DNA of 64,000 nt from Aldehydirespirator sp965116965 (GTDB taxonomy: Bacteria; Actinomycetota; Acidimicrobiia; Acidimicrobiales; Aldehydirespiratoraceae): the NCBI GenBank assembly GCA_965116965.1, contig OZ220743.1, forward strand, positions 2,604,001-2,668,000. The letters are read 5' to 3'. This document shows, piece by piece, positions 26,601 through 37,988 of this stretch. The notes under the pieces were generated by a model. That model did not search any database, was not told the DNA's origin, and was given only the letters and a program-made list of their open reading frames with translations. Within the stretch, counting starts at the first letter, position 1; every line of letters begins with the position of its first letter. Both the position numbers and the translations under genes were made by a program.

Positions 26601-27358
26601 GCCGCGGGTACCGATCCATCGGCGAGGTTCTCGCGCTGCTCGCAGAGGAGCACCCCGACCTGACCATCTCGAAGATCCGCTTCCTCGAGAGCCAGGGGCT
26701 GATCGCCCCCCAGAGAACCCCGTCGGGTTACCGCAAGTTCTTCGACCCAGACGTCGAGCGGCTCAACTGGGTGCTCCTCCAGCAGCGCGACAACTTCCTG
26801 CCCCTCAAGGAGATCAAGCGTCGACTGGCTGAGGGGGCGGTGGCCAAGACGGCCCCGAAGAGCGCCTCCGGCGAGGCTGGGGCGGCGTCCACGCCCTCGC
26901 TGTTCGCGCCCCGCTCCCGCGACGAGCCCGACGGAGACGGCGTCGAGCCGCCGGCGGAGGCGGCGGAGGGCTCGCTCAGCCTCAGCCTGGCCCAACTGGC
27001 TCGGGCCGTCGGCGTCGACGCTGAGCACATCGCCGAACTCCAGCGGCTGGGCATCATCGCGCCGGCAACGGAGCGCTCCGACGCCGACGGCGAATCCGGA
27101 CCGGTGTTCGACGGCGACGCTCTGCTGATTGCAAGGACGGCCGCCGCTCTGGCCGACCACGGCATACCGGCCCGCAACCTGAGAATGTTCAAGGTCGCGA
27201 CCGACCGCGAGGCCGGCGTCTACGAGGCGCTGCTGAGCGCCCTGATAGCTCGAGGCGACACGGATCGGCTGCGCGCCGAACTCGCCGAGATCGTCGACCT
27301 GACCGAATCGCTCCGCCGGCTGCTGCTCCAGCTGACGATGCGCCCCCATCTGGACTGA
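26597..27358 (+). CDS. MerR-family regulator (FtsR/Rv1828-like)
   Basis: 253 residues. N-terminal winged HTH (YRSIGEVLALLAEEHPDLTI, SKIRFLESQGLIAPQRTPSG), a Ser/Ala/Pro-rich linker (about residues 85-125) and a second helical domain with SLAQLARAVGVD and LQRLGIIAP, the two-domain layout of mycobacterial Rv1828 and corynebacterial FtsR, which activates ftsZ. Coupled to the FHA gene by ATGA and 5 bp before hpt, so part of the gcvH-hpt-DUF151 unit. Confidence 0.87.
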   Translation: MSRGYRSIGEVLALLAEEHPDLTISKIRFLESQGLIAPQRTPSGYRKFFDPDVERLNWVLLQQRDNFLPLKEIKRRLAEGAVAKTAPKSASGEAGAASTPSLFAPRSRDEPDGDGVEPPAEAAEGSLSLSLAQLARAVGVDAEHIAELQRLGIIAPATERSDADGESGPVFDGDALLIARTAAALADHGIPARNLRMFKVATDREAGVYEALLSALIARGDTDRLRAELAEIVDLTESLRRLLLQLTMRPHLD

Positions 27359-27363
27359 GCACG

Positions 27364-27960
27364 GTGTCCTCCGACGCTCCGGGACGGGCCGAGCCGCGCG
27401 TGCTGCTGGCTGCGGAGCAGATCGACGAGATCGTCGCCCGGCTGGCCGCCGCCATGTCGGCCCGCTACCCGCACGGCGCGGTGCTCATCGGCGTCCTGCG
27501 CGGCAGCGTGCCGTTCCTGGCCGACCTCGTCAGGGCCATGACCGTCCCGGTGAGTGTGGACTTCATGGCCATCACGCCCTACACCCCCGATTCCGGCCGG
27601 GTCCGCCTGCTCAAGGACCTCGACCTCGACATCGCCGGCCGCGACGCGGTGATAGTCGAGGACATCGTCGACACCGGCCTCAGCACAGCGTTCCTCCGCG
27701 CTGCGCTGGAGCGGCGCAGACCCCGGTCGGTGGCGGTGTGCACGCTGCTCGACCGTCGGGTCCGGCGGGTGGTTCCGGTGGAGATCGACTTCGCGGGAGC
27801 GGAGGTCGCCGACTCGTTCGTGATCGGCTTCGGACTCGACCACGAGGGCCGCTACCGCAACCTCCGCCTCATCGCCGCGGCCGACGTCGAGTTGCTGGCC
27901 GGCGACCCCGACGCCTACGTTCCTGTCCTCTACGGATCGACGGGTGACGCTGAAGGATAG
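27364..27960 (+). CDS. hpt: Hypoxanthine phosphoribosyltransferase
   Basis: 198 residues, GTG start. Salvages hypoxanthine/guanine to IMP/GMP with PRPP. PRPP-binding loop VIVEDIVDTGLS (VEDIVDTG), LIGVLRGSVPFLADL with the LRGS pyrophosphate-binding turn, and the C-terminal VADSFVIGFGLDHEGRYRNL. The first 15 residues are a short extension. Lies between the MerR and DUF151 genes with small gaps, so co-transcribed. In M. tuberculosis hpt is elsewhere, so this is a lineage-specific insertion in the garA region. Confidence 0.92.
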   Translation: MSSDAPGRAEPRVLLAAEQIDEIVARLAAAMSARYPHGAVLIGVLRGSVPFLADLVRAMTVPVSVDFMAITPYTPDSGRVRLLKDLDLDIAGRDAVIVEDIVDTGLSTAFLRAALERRRPRSVAVCTLLDRRVRRVVPVEIDFAGAEVADSFVIGFGLDHEGRYRNLRLIAAADVELLAGDPDAYVPVLYGSTGDAEG

Positions 27961-27969
27961 GATGCCGCC

Positions 27970-28470
27970 GTGCAGCAGATGGAGCTAGTCGGCGTGCGGG
28001 TGGAACTGCCTTCCAACACGCCGATCGTGCTGCTCCGGGAGATGTCTGAGTCGGCTCGGCTGCTGCCGATCTTCATCGGCGCTCCCGAGGCGACCGCCAT
28101 CGCCATAGCCCTCGACGGGGTCACCACGCCCCGGCCCATGACCCACGACCTGCTCCGCAGCGTGCTCGACGAACTGTCGGCCGACGTCGAGCGGGTGGTG
28201 GTGACCGAACTGCGCGACAAGACCTTCTTCGCGGAGTTGCACTTGCGGCGCGACGGCGGCCGCTTCGTGCTGTCGAGCCGCCCGTCGGACGCCATCGCCC
28301 TCGCGGCCCGAACCGGATCGCCGATCTTCGCGGAGGAGGCGGTGATACAGGAGGCGGGCTACACCACCGACGGCGTCTCGGTGGCCGGTCAGCAGCAGGC
28401 CGAAGAGGTCGTGGAGCAGTTCAAGGAGTTCATCGACTCCGTCTCTCCCGAGGATTTCGGCAACCAGTAG
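27970..28470 (+). CDS. Bifunctional nuclease family protein (DUF151, Rv1829-like)
   Basis: 166 residues, GTG start. DUF151 fold: MELVGVRVELPSNTPIVLLRE, LPIFIGAPEATAIAIAL, RPMTHDLL, and RFVLSSRPSDAIALAARTGSPIFAEE. Plant members have RNase and DNase activity; bacterial function is unproven. Position between two MerR genes matches Rv1828-Rv1829-Rv1830. A 24-residue acidic tail (QQQAEEVVEQFKEFIDSVSP) follows the domain. Confidence 0.9.
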   Translation: MQQMELVGVRVELPSNTPIVLLREMSESARLLPIFIGAPEATAIAIALDGVTTPRPMTHDLLRSVLDELSADVERVVVTELRDKTFFAELHLRRDGGRFVLSSRPSDAIALAARTGSPIFAEEAVIQEAGYTTDGVSVAGQQQAEEVVEQFKEFIDSVSPEDFGNQ

Positions 28471-28537
28471 CGGACCGGCCAGGCCCCTGCCGAGGCCGCG
28501 ATTCGGGCGGCCGGTGCATCGCGTGGGGGGCCGGTGT

Positions 28538-28566
28538 TTGACTCGCGCGCCGTGACACCGTAGAGT
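28538..28566 (+). promoter_or_regulatory. Candidate sigma-70-type promoter of the second MerR gene
   Basis: TTGACT (28538-28543), exactly 17 bp, TAGAGT (28561-28566). It lies 87 bp upstream of ATG 28653 in a 182-bp gap that has no other recognisable element. Confidence 0.6.
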
Positions 28567-28652
28567 TTCCATAGGTGACAGCATCGTAATTCTGGTGTTG
28601 TCATTGCGTCACTCGTCCGCGACGAGCACCAGCGACCAGCAAGGAGCGGCTC

Positions 28653-29171
28653 ATGGACCCCACGGCCGACACCCTCCAAGGTTACAGCGCCAAGCTGACA
28701 GCCGACGTCGTCGGTATCACCTACCGCCAGCTCGACTACTGGGCCCGCACCGATCTGGTGGCGCCCTCGCTGGCCAGGGCCACCGGCAGCGGCAGCCGCC
28801 GCCGGTACAGCTACTCCAACCTGCTCGAACTCAAGGTGATCAAACGCCTGCTCGACTCCGGGATCAAGCTGGAGAAGGTCCGGTCGATATTCGACTACAT
28901 GCGCAGCGAGCTGCAGGAGGACGTCTCGCGGGCCAATCTCGTGATCGACGGCTCCAACGTCGTGTGCGCCCGCAGCGACGCCGAGTTCATCGACGTGCTC
29001 CAGCGGGGCCAGGGCGTACTCAACGTGCTGCCGCTGTCGAACGTGAAGCAGGAGGTGGACGCGGCCATAATCGAGTTCCGGCCGTCCGTCGACGACATCG
29101 AGCATGAGCCCGCGGACGAGGCGGGCGAGGAGTCCGCAGGCGAGTTCCGGACGGCTATCGGCGAGTCCTGA
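28653..29171 (+). CDS. MerR-family regulator (Rv1830-like)
   Basis: 172 residues. A single MerR helix-turn-helix: LTADVVGITYRQLDYWARTD, SGSRRRYSYSNLLELKVIKR, LLDSGIKLEKVRSI, followed by an LVIDGSNVVC dimer segment and an acidic tail. Same gene order as Rv1830 in mycobacteria. Has its own promoter. Start ATG behind AAGGAGCGG. Target genes unknown. Confidence 0.88.
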   Translation: MDPTADTLQGYSAKLTADVVGITYRQLDYWARTDLVAPSLARATGSGSRRRYSYSNLLELKVIKRLLDSGIKLEKVRSIFDYMRSELQEDVSRANLVIDGSNVVCARSDAEFIDVLQRGQGVLNVLPLSNVKQEVDAAIIEFRPSVDDIEHEPADEAGEESAGEFRTAIGES

Positions 29172-29175
29172 CCTG

Positions 29176-29496
29176 ATGACGTTCGCCCATCCCTCCGAGC
29201 AGGCCTTCGCCAGCCTGCTCGACTCCTACGGGATCCGGTGGGAGTACGAGCCGCGCATGTTCGTGCTCCAGCGCGACTCCGACGGGAACACGGCGTGCGG
29301 GGTCACCCCCGACTTCTACCTGCCCGACTTCGACATGTACGTGGAACTCACCACGCTGCGGCAGCGGCTGGTCAACCGCAAGAAGCAGAAGCTGCGTCTG
29401 CTGGCGGAGAACTATCCCGAAGTCAGGGTGAAACTCCTGAACCGGCGTGACATGGAGTGGATCGGCCGCAAGTACGGCCTCCCGGTCGCCGCCTGA
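29176..29496 (+). CDS. Small putative PD-(D/E)xK-type nuclease-like protein
   Basis: 106 residues, ATG 29176, four bases after the MerR stop. SEQAFASLLDSYGIRWEYEP with an early Glu, then TPDFYLPDFDMYVELTTLRQ and KKQKLRLLAENYPEV. The order E...PDF-LP...V-E-L-T and a following Lys-rich helix resembles small restriction-endonuclease-like folds that recognise DNA ends (the final motif residue would be Thr in place of Lys). I do not recognise a named family with certainty. Likely co-transcribed with the MerR gene and gcvT. Confidence 0.6.
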   Translation: MTFAHPSEQAFASLLDSYGIRWEYEPRMFVLQRDSDGNTACGVTPDFYLPDFDMYVELTTLRQRLVNRKKQKLRLLAENYPEVRVKLLNRRDMEWIGRKYGLPVAA

Positions 29497-29507
29497 GGCC
29501 CATTGAC

Positions 29508-30584
29508 ATGGCTCAAGACTTGAGACAGTCGCCGCTGCGCGGCGTGCATGAGCAGGCCGGGGCCAAGCTGGTGCCCTTCGGCGGCTGGAACATGCCCCTC
29601 CAGTACCCCAGCGGCACGGTGGCCGAGCACATGGCCTGCCGCACGGGCGCCGCCATGTTCGACGTGTCGCACCTGGGGACGGTGCGGGTGCGGGGCGCGG
29701 GGGCGCACCGGTCCCTGCAATGGGCGCTGACCAACGATCTGGACCGCGTCGGGGTCGGGTCAGCCCAGTACACCCACCTGCTGGATCCGTCCGACGCCTC
29801 CGTGCTGGACGACATCATCGTGTGGTGGGTCGGTCCCGACCGTTTCGACGTGATGCCCAACGCCTCCAACACCGACCGGGTCGTCGGCGCCCTGCGGGAG
29901 GGTTCGGGCGACCTGGACATCGCCGACGTGACTGCCGACCGGGCCGTGATCGCGGTCCAGGGCCCCGAGGCCCGGGCCCGGCTCACGGCCGCGGGCGCCG
30001 AGGAGGCCGCCTCGGTGGGGCGGTTCAAGGTGGCGTCCGCCCGCTTCGGCGAGATCCCGATCACGGTGGCCGGAACGGGCTACACCGGGGAGGACGGTGT
30101 GGAAATGGCGGTCGGCGTCGAGGACGCCCCGACGGTCTGGCAGCGCCTGGCGGACGCGGCCGTCTCGCCGGCCGGACTGGGGGCCCGCGACACCCTGCGC
30201 CTCGAGGCCGGGCTGCCATTGCACGGGCACGAACTCGGGCCGGGGATCACGCCGTTGCAGGCCGGATTGGGCTGGGTCGTGCGCTGGGACAAGGGAGACT
30301 TCAGGGGCCGGGCCGCGCTACAGGCCGAGCGCGAGGCCGGGCCGCGGCGGCGGCTCCGGGGCCTGCTGGCAGCCAAGGGTCGCCCGCCCCGCGACGGTTG
30401 CGCGGTCCGGCGGGGCGACGACGAGGTCGGCGCGGTCACCAGCGGCAACTTCTCGCCGGTGCTGGGACAGGGCATCGCGCTGGCGTTCCTGGCTCCTGAT
30501 GTCGGCGTTGGCGACGAGGTGGTCATCGACGTGCGCGGTCGGGATCTGCCGGCCACGGTGGTCAGACCTCCTTTCCACCAATAG
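29508..30584 (+). CDS. gcvT: Glycine cleavage T protein (aminomethyltransferase)
   Basis: 358 residues from ATG 29508. Transfers the methylene of lipoyl-bound methylamine to tetrahydrofolate. FGGWNMPLQYPSGTVAEHMAC at the N-terminus, AAMFDVSHLG, VAVQGPEAR-like AVIAVQGPEA, GTGYTGEDGVEM and GARDTLRLEAGLPLHGHEL are family signatures; the C-terminal barrel has VTSGNFSPVLGQGIALAFL. 11 bp after the nuclease-like gene. Ends 70 bp before a nested hairpin that should stop transcription. Confidence 0.94.
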   Translation: MAQDLRQSPLRGVHEQAGAKLVPFGGWNMPLQYPSGTVAEHMACRTGAAMFDVSHLGTVRVRGAGAHRSLQWALTNDLDRVGVGSAQYTHLLDPSDASVLDDIIVWWVGPDRFDVMPNASNTDRVVGALREGSGDLDIADVTADRAVIAVQGPEARARLTAAGAEEAASVGRFKVASARFGEIPITVAGTGYTGEDGVEMAVGVEDAPTVWQRLADAAVSPAGLGARDTLRLEAGLPLHGHELGPGITPLQAGLGWVVRWDKGDFRGRAALQAEREAGPRRRLRGLLAAKGRPPRDGCAVRRGDDEVGAVTSGNFSPVLGQGIALAFLAPDVGVGDEVVIDVRGRDLPATVVRPPFHQ

Positions 30585-30654
30585 CGGATCCTCACCGGAC
30601 ACGGCCGTTCAAGCCACAGGCGCAGCCCGGCAGGTCGGTGGGTGGCGGCGAGTC

Positions 30655-30694
30655 AAACGACCGACGAGTAGGGCGAAGCCCGTGTCGGTCGTTT
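30655..30694. terminator. Nested hairpin between convergent gcvT and aroC
   Basis: AAACGACCGAC (30655-30665) pairs with GTCGGTCGTTT (30684-30694), with an inner GGGC-GAA-GCCC stem. The T-run end on one strand and A-run on the other make it a bidirectional terminator. Confidence 0.75.
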
Positions 30695-30739
30695 CGGCTC
30701 GACGACAGGACCCGCCGACCGGTCTGGGAATACTGCCCC

Positions 30740-31846
30740 TCAGGGGCGTTCTGGCAGGGGATCGAGTACGTCTACTGCCTGCTGGCGGAGCCAGTGGTCG
30801 GCTAGCACCAGTAGGGCCATGGATTCGACCATGGGCACGGCGCGGGGCAGCACGCACGGGTCGTGGCGGCCCCGGGCAGCCAGGGTCGTCGCCTCGCCCC
30901 CGCGGGTGACGGTCTGCTGGGTGGAGGCGATGGTGGACGTCGGCTTGAACGCCACCCTCACCACGACGTCCTCGCCGTTGGAGATGCCGCCCTGCACGCC
31001 GCCGGAGCGGTTCGACACGGTGCGGATCCCGCCGGATGTGTCCGTCCTGAACGGATCGTTGTGCGACAGACCGGTTAGGCGGGTGCCGCTGAAGCCGCTG
31101 CCGATCTCGAAGCCCTTGGCCGCCGGCAGCGACAGCATGGTGCCGGCCAGGGCCGCTTCGAGCTTGTCGAACACCGGCTCGCCCAGTCCGGCTGGCACAC
31201 CCCGGCAGACGCACTCCACCACGCCGCCCAGGGAGTCACCGTCGCGCCGGGCGGCCTCGATGGCCTCGACCATCCGGGCCGCGGCCTCCGGGTCGGGGCA
31301 GCGGGTGGGGCCGGCCTCCACATCGTCGCGAGTGACCGCGGCCGGATCGGTGGCCGCTTCGATGTCGTGCACCGACTGCACCCATCCCAGCACCTCGATG
31401 CCGGCCGCAATGTCCAGCAGTTTGCGAGCGATCGCCGCTGCCGCGACCCGGCCGACGGTCTCGCGCGCCGACGCCCGGCCGCCGCCGGTCCAGTCGCGGA
31501 AGCCGTACTTGGCGTCGTAGGTGAAGTCGGCGTGGGAGGGCCGGTAGACGTCGCGCAGATGCTCGTAGGCCTCCGGGCGGGCGTCCTTGTTGCGCACCAG
31601 GATCGCTATCGGGGTGCCGGTGGTGTAGCCGCCGAAGACCCCGGACAGCACCTCGGCGGCGTCACTCTCATCCCTCTGGGTGACCAGCCGGCTCTGGCCC
31701 GGACGGCGCCGGTCCAGGTCGGCCTGGATGTCCGAGGAGTCGAGGGCCAGTCTGGGCGGGCAGCCGTCGACCACCACCCCGACGCCGCCGCCGTGCGACT
31801 CGCCGAAAGTGGTGACCCGGAACAGGGTCCCGAACGTGCTGGCCAT
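30740..31846 (-). CDS. aroC: Chorismate synthase
   Basis: 368 residues. Converts EPSP to chorismate with reduced FMN, last step of the shikimate pathway. Signatures GESHGGGVGVVVDGCPP at the N-terminus, RPSHADFTYDAKYGFRDWTGGGRASARET, and the C-terminal HDPCVLPRAVPMVESMALL. Two invariant His residues are present in GESHG and RHDP. Full length. The other shikimate genes are not here. Confidence 0.96.
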   Translation of the reverse strand: MASTFGTLFRVTTFGESHGGGVGVVVDGCPPRLALDSSDIQADLDRRRPGQSRLVTQRDESDAAEVLSGVFGGYTTGTPIAILVRNKDARPEAYEHLRDVYRPSHADFTYDAKYGFRDWTGGGRASARETVGRVAAAAIARKLLDIAAGIEVLGWVQSVHDIEAATDPAAVTRDDVEAGPTRCPDPEAAARMVEAIEAARRDGDSLGGVVECVCRGVPAGLGEPVFDKLEAALAGTMLSLPAAKGFEIGSGFSGTRLTGLSHNDPFRTDTSGGIRTVSNRSGGVQGGISNGEDVVVRVAFKPTSTIASTQQTVTRGGEATTLAARGRHDPCVLPRAVPMVESMALLVLADHWLRQQAVDVLDPLPERP

Positions 31847-31919
31847 CCATCCAGCATACGGACCGCACTGAGACGACGAGGCGCCCGATCGGGCTGCCGG
31901 ATGCGGTGTCCCGCCCCTG

Positions 31920-32405
31920 TCAGCGAGGCGCGTCCTCGCGCGCGGCGGCGGGGGGCTCGGAGTTCAGAAGCCTGCCCTCGAGGGCGGCCTCGACCTCGTC
32001 GGTCTTATTCAGCGCCGCGATCAGCGCGGTCAGCTTCAAGTTGATCTCATCGATCTTGGCGCTCTGCTCCGCGAATCTGACATCGACGGAGGCGTCCTGC
32101 GCAGCGAACCTGGCCTCGACGGAGGCGTCCTGCGCAGCGAACCTGGCGTCAACGGAGGCGAACCCGGCGGCCACGGCGTCCTCGAGGCGGTCAATGCGGT
32201 TGCCGTTGCCGTTCAGCAAGTACAGGAGCAGCGCCGCTGCAATCGTGGCCAGCATGGTTTGGAGCGGGTTGTCGCCCATCAAGTCCCATCGGCGGGGCCG
32301 CGTCCCGGCCGCGGCGTTGGACGCCTCGGGAGGAGCGGGTCGCGGGTCGGGGGTGTGGGCCATCTGGGTCGCCTCTGCGGCGGGGGTGGGTGCGGTTGTG
32401 GTCAC
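31920..32405 (-). CDS. Membrane-anchored coiled-coil protein with 11-residue repeats
   Basis: 161 residues. Polar Pro-rich N-terminus, one membrane helix (TMLATIAAALLLYLL, about residues 50-64), then three 11-residue repeats of the type ASVDARFAAQD/ASVEARFAAQD/ASVDVRFAEQS and an alpha-helical LKLTALIAALNKTDEVE segment. The repeats are visible in DNA as a 33-bp direct repeat (about 32085-32150). Predicted right-handed coiled coil outside or at the membrane. Similar to short hendecad-repeat proteins of unknown function in many bacteria. Upstream 200 bp (32406-32605) holds only a palindrome GATACT...AGTATC at 32494-32511. Confidence 0.65.
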   Translation of the reverse strand: MTTTAPTPAAEATQMAHTPDPRPAPPEASNAAAGTRPRRWDLMGDNPLQTMLATIAAALLLYLLNGNGNRIDRLEDAVAAGFASVDARFAAQDASVEARFAAQDASVDVRFAEQSAKIDEINLKLTALIAALNKTDEVEAALEGRLLNSEPPAAAREDAPR

Positions 32406-32605
32406 CGAGCGCCTCCGGGGCGTCTTGCGGCCGATATTCTGTCGGGTCGTGTCGTGCTGGTTGGCACACCGCTGACACCCGGTGGCAAGGTTCGATACTC
32501 AGCATAGTATCCCATGCATTATCATTCAAACCAGCAATCAGACCGCTCCACACAGGACCGCAGGCATCCCCGCGGTTGGAGCGGTGTCACGCTTGCAGGG
32601 AGGGC

Positions 32606-33967
32606 CTAGAGCTCGAGGAGGGCTTGCTCTACTACTTCGGGGAGGGCGGGGTGGATGTAGTACTGGTGGCGGGCCATCTGATCGACCGTCAGGTCGAAGT
32701 GCATGCCCTGGATCAGCTGCTGGATCAGTGTCGACGCCTGGGGGCCGATGATGTGCGCGCCGAGCAGGCGGCGAGTCTCGGCGTTGGCGATCACCTTGAC
32801 CGCGCTGGAGGCGTCCTCCATGGCCCAGCCGTAGGCGGCCGAGCTGAAGGGCTGCACGTGGCTGCGATAGGGGAGTGAGCGCTCCCGGCATTCCCGCTCG
32901 GTGAGGCCGACGCCGGCCACCTGGGGGTAGCCGAACACGGCGTGGGGGATGAAGCGGTGGTCGACGCCGGCCGGGTCATCGGGATGGGAGAGGTTGTGGC
33001 GCACCACCCGGGCCTCGTGGTTGGCGACGTGCTTGAGCTGCACCGGGTTGGTCACGTCGCCCAACGCCCACACGCCCTCGGCTGTGGTGCGCAACTGGTC
33101 GTCGGTGACCACGTAGCCGGCGGGGTCGGTGTCGATGCCCCCGGCAGCCACGTCCAGCCGGTCGCCGTTGGGTATCCGGCCCGTGGCAACCAGCAGCTCG
33201 TCGGCCCGCAACTCGGTGCGCTCACCCTCGCCGTCCTGGACTTGAAGCACTACTTCGGCTCCGTCGCGGCGGGCGGCCAGCACCGATGTGTTCATGCGAA
33301 CGTCGAAGCGACGGCTGTAGGCCGCGGTGAACCGCTCGCGGATCTCGTCGTCCTCCCGGCGCAGGAAGGTGTCGCCTCGCAGCACGAACGTCACCTGCGA
33401 GCCGAAGGCGCCCATGACCGAGCCCAACTCGGCCGCTATGTAGCCCCCGCCGAGGACCACCAGCCGCTCGGGAAGGGCGTCGAGGCGCATGAGCGTGTCG
33501 GAGGTGTGGTAGCCGCAGCTCTCCAGGCCCTCAATGGCGGGAATGGCGGGGCGGGCTCCGGCCGCGACCACGACCTTGCCGGCAGTGATGGTCTCGTCGC
33601 CCACCGCCACCGTGCGGGGACCGGTGAACCGGGCGGTGCCGGTGTACACGGTCACGTTGGGCAGCCCCATGCGGTAGTCGAGGCCGCCCTCCGCGATCGG
33701 GTCGATCCGGCCGAAGATCCGGTCGCGTATGGCGGGCCAGTCGGCGCCGTTGAAGCTGGTGTGGACGCCGAGGCGCTCGGAGTCGGCGGCCAGCTCGGCC
33801 ACCTCGGCCGCGTACACGAACATCTTGGAGGGGATGCACCCGACGTTGAGACAGGTGCCGCCGAACAGGCCGTGCTCGGCTACGGCGATGTCCCAGCCGT
33901 CGTGCTCGGGCCCGATCACCGAGTTGCCCGAGCCCGCGCCGATGATCAGCAGGTCGAAGTGGCGCAT
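32606..33967 (-). CDS. mtr: Mycothione reductase
   Basis: 453 residues from ATG 33967 behind GGTAGGGTG. NADPH-dependent flavoprotein that reduces mycothiol disulfide. FAD motif LLIIGAGSGNSV, redox pair C39-x4-C44 in GGTCLNVGCIPSK, NADPH motif VVLGGGYIAAELG, and the C-terminal HPALPEVVEQALL with the catalytic His/Glu pair. Similar over its whole length to mycobacterial Mtr (FVYAAEVAEL, YHTSDTLMR, HVANHEARVVRHNL, SYGWAMED-type AYGWAMED). A strong sign that the host makes mycothiol, hence Actinomycetota. Confidence 0.92.
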   Translation of the reverse strand: MRHFDLLIIGAGSGNSVIGPEHDGWDIAVAEHGLFGGTCLNVGCIPSKMFVYAAEVAELAADSERLGVHTSFNGADWPAIRDRIFGRIDPIAEGGLDYRMGLPNVTVYTGTARFTGPRTVAVGDETITAGKVVVAAGARPAIPAIEGLESCGYHTSDTLMRLDALPERLVVLGGGYIAAELGSVMGAFGSQVTFVLRGDTFLRREDDEIRERFTAAYSRRFDVRMNTSVLAARRDGAEVVLQVQDGEGERTELRADELLVATGRIPNGDRLDVAAGGIDTDPAGYVVTDDQLRTTAEGVWALGDVTNPVQLKHVANHEARVVRHNLSHPDDPAGVDHRFIPHAVFGYPQVAGVGLTERECRERSLPYRSHVQPFSSAAYGWAMEDASSAVKVIANAETRRLLGAHIIGPQASTLIQQLIQGMHFDLTVDQMARHQYYIHPALPEVVEQALLEL

Positions 33968-33998
33968 CGAGCGCGGCACCCTACCGGCCGCGTCCACA

Positions 33999-34049
33999 GG
34001 AATTGGCAGCCCAGGAGTCCCAAACGGGCACCCACCGCTGCCAATTCGG
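33999..34049. repeat. 51-bp palindromic intergenic repeat, copy 3
   Basis: GGAATTGGCAGCCCAGGAGT ... ACCGCTGCCAATTCGG, same length and layout as the two copies at 2.4 kb. Lies between mtr and the enoyl-CoA hydratase stop (34051), so it abuts a gene end. Confidence 0.8.
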
Positions 34050-34050
34050 G

Positions 34051-34848
34051 TCAGGTGCCGGTGAAGTTGGGGGTGCGCTTCTCGGCGAAGGCCTTCGGGC
34101 CCTCCATGGCGTCGTTGGAGCGGAACACCGCCTGCCCGTAGTCCCGTTCGTGGCGCAGGGCGTCGTCGAGCCCCATGCCGTCGCACTCGTGCAGTGTGCG
34201 GGTGATGGCCGCGGAGGCCAGCGGGCCGTTGGCGGCCACCACGCCGGCGATCTCAAGGGCCTTCTCCAGTGCCTGGCCGTCGGGCACGACATGGCCGATC
34301 AGACCGATCTCGAGGGCTTCGGCCGCTCTGATGTGCTTGCCGGTGAGCAGGATCTCGGCCGCGTGGGTGTAAGGGATCTGGCGGGGCAGGCGCACCGCCG
34401 AGCCGCCCATCGGGTAGAGCGACCAGCGGACCTCGCTCACCCCGAAGCGGGCCGACTCGCCGGCCACCCTGATCTCCATGGCCTGGAGGATCTCGGTGCC
34501 GCCCGCGATGGCCACGCCCTCCACCGCGGCCACGATGGGCTTGGTCGGGCGGTAGTGGCGGAACAGGGCCTTGTACACGATGTCGGGGTCCTCAGCCATG
34601 CGGGCCCGCGTGTCGAGCGGGTCGCTGGCGTCGGCGTCTCCCGCCATGGCCCGCAGGTCCGCACCCGAGCAGAAGTTGCCGCCCGCCCCGGTCACCACGA
34701 TGCAGCGCACCTCGGGGTCGTTGGAGGCCTCCTCGTAGGCGTCGTACATGCGGATGAGCATCGGGCCGGTGATGGCGTTCATGCGGGCCGGCCGGTTCAT
34801 GGTGATGATCATCACGTGGCCGTCGCGTTCGACTAGGGCGTCGGGCAT
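34051..34848 (-). CDS. Enoyl-CoA hydratase/isomerase family protein
   Basis: 265 residues. Crotonase fold: MNRPARMNAITGPM, CIVVTGAGGNFCSGADLRAM (oxyanion hole and GADL) and EGVAIAGGTEILQAMEIRVAGE, FGVSEVRWSLYPMGGS. The two catalytic glutamates of classic hydratases are not clearly conserved, so it may be a hydratase, isomerase or thioesterase relative. Between mtr and gcvP on the same strand, the first gap filled by the 51-bp repeat, the second by a dispersed repeat. Confidence 0.85.
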   Translation of the reverse strand: MPDALVERDGHVMIITMNRPARMNAITGPMLIRMYDAYEEASNDPEVRCIVVTGAGGNFCSGADLRAMAGDADASDPLDTRARMAEDPDIVYKALFRHYRPTKPIVAAVEGVAIAGGTEILQAMEIRVAGESARFGVSEVRWSLYPMGGSAVRLPRQIPYTHAAEILLTGKHIRAAEALEIGLIGHVVPDGQALEKALEIAGVVAANGPLASAAITRTLHECDGMGLDDALRHERDYGQAVFRSNDAMEGPKAFAEKRTPNFTGT

Positions 34849-34933
34849 TGGTGGTCTCCCTCTTGTGTTGGCGCGCCCGACACTGAGCGGGTCAGCCTTC
34901 GAGAACTGTGTGTTCCGCTCCTGTTCGCTCCGC

Positions 34934-37834
<2,901 letters not shown>

Positions 37835-37861
37835 CGATACGACAATCTACCCCGAGGGCAC

Positions 37862-37960
37862 GGAGGCCGAGCGAAATGGTGGCCCCCGGTCCGGAATCAC
37901 GGTGCGCTGAGCGAGACCGTGGCCCGAGCGGCCCGTGAGCGAAGCGAACAGGAGCGGGAA
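37862..37960 (+). repeat. GC-rich dispersed repeat between gcvP and a DUF7064-like gene
   Basis: Lead-in GGAGGCCGAGCGAA (37862), then GAGACCGTGGCCCGAGCGG and CCCGTGAGCGAAGCGAACAG ending about 37960. The gap 37835-37988 holds nothing else. Confidence 0.8.
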
Positions 37961-37988
37961 GCACTCGCCGGCCTCTACCGGGAGCGGG

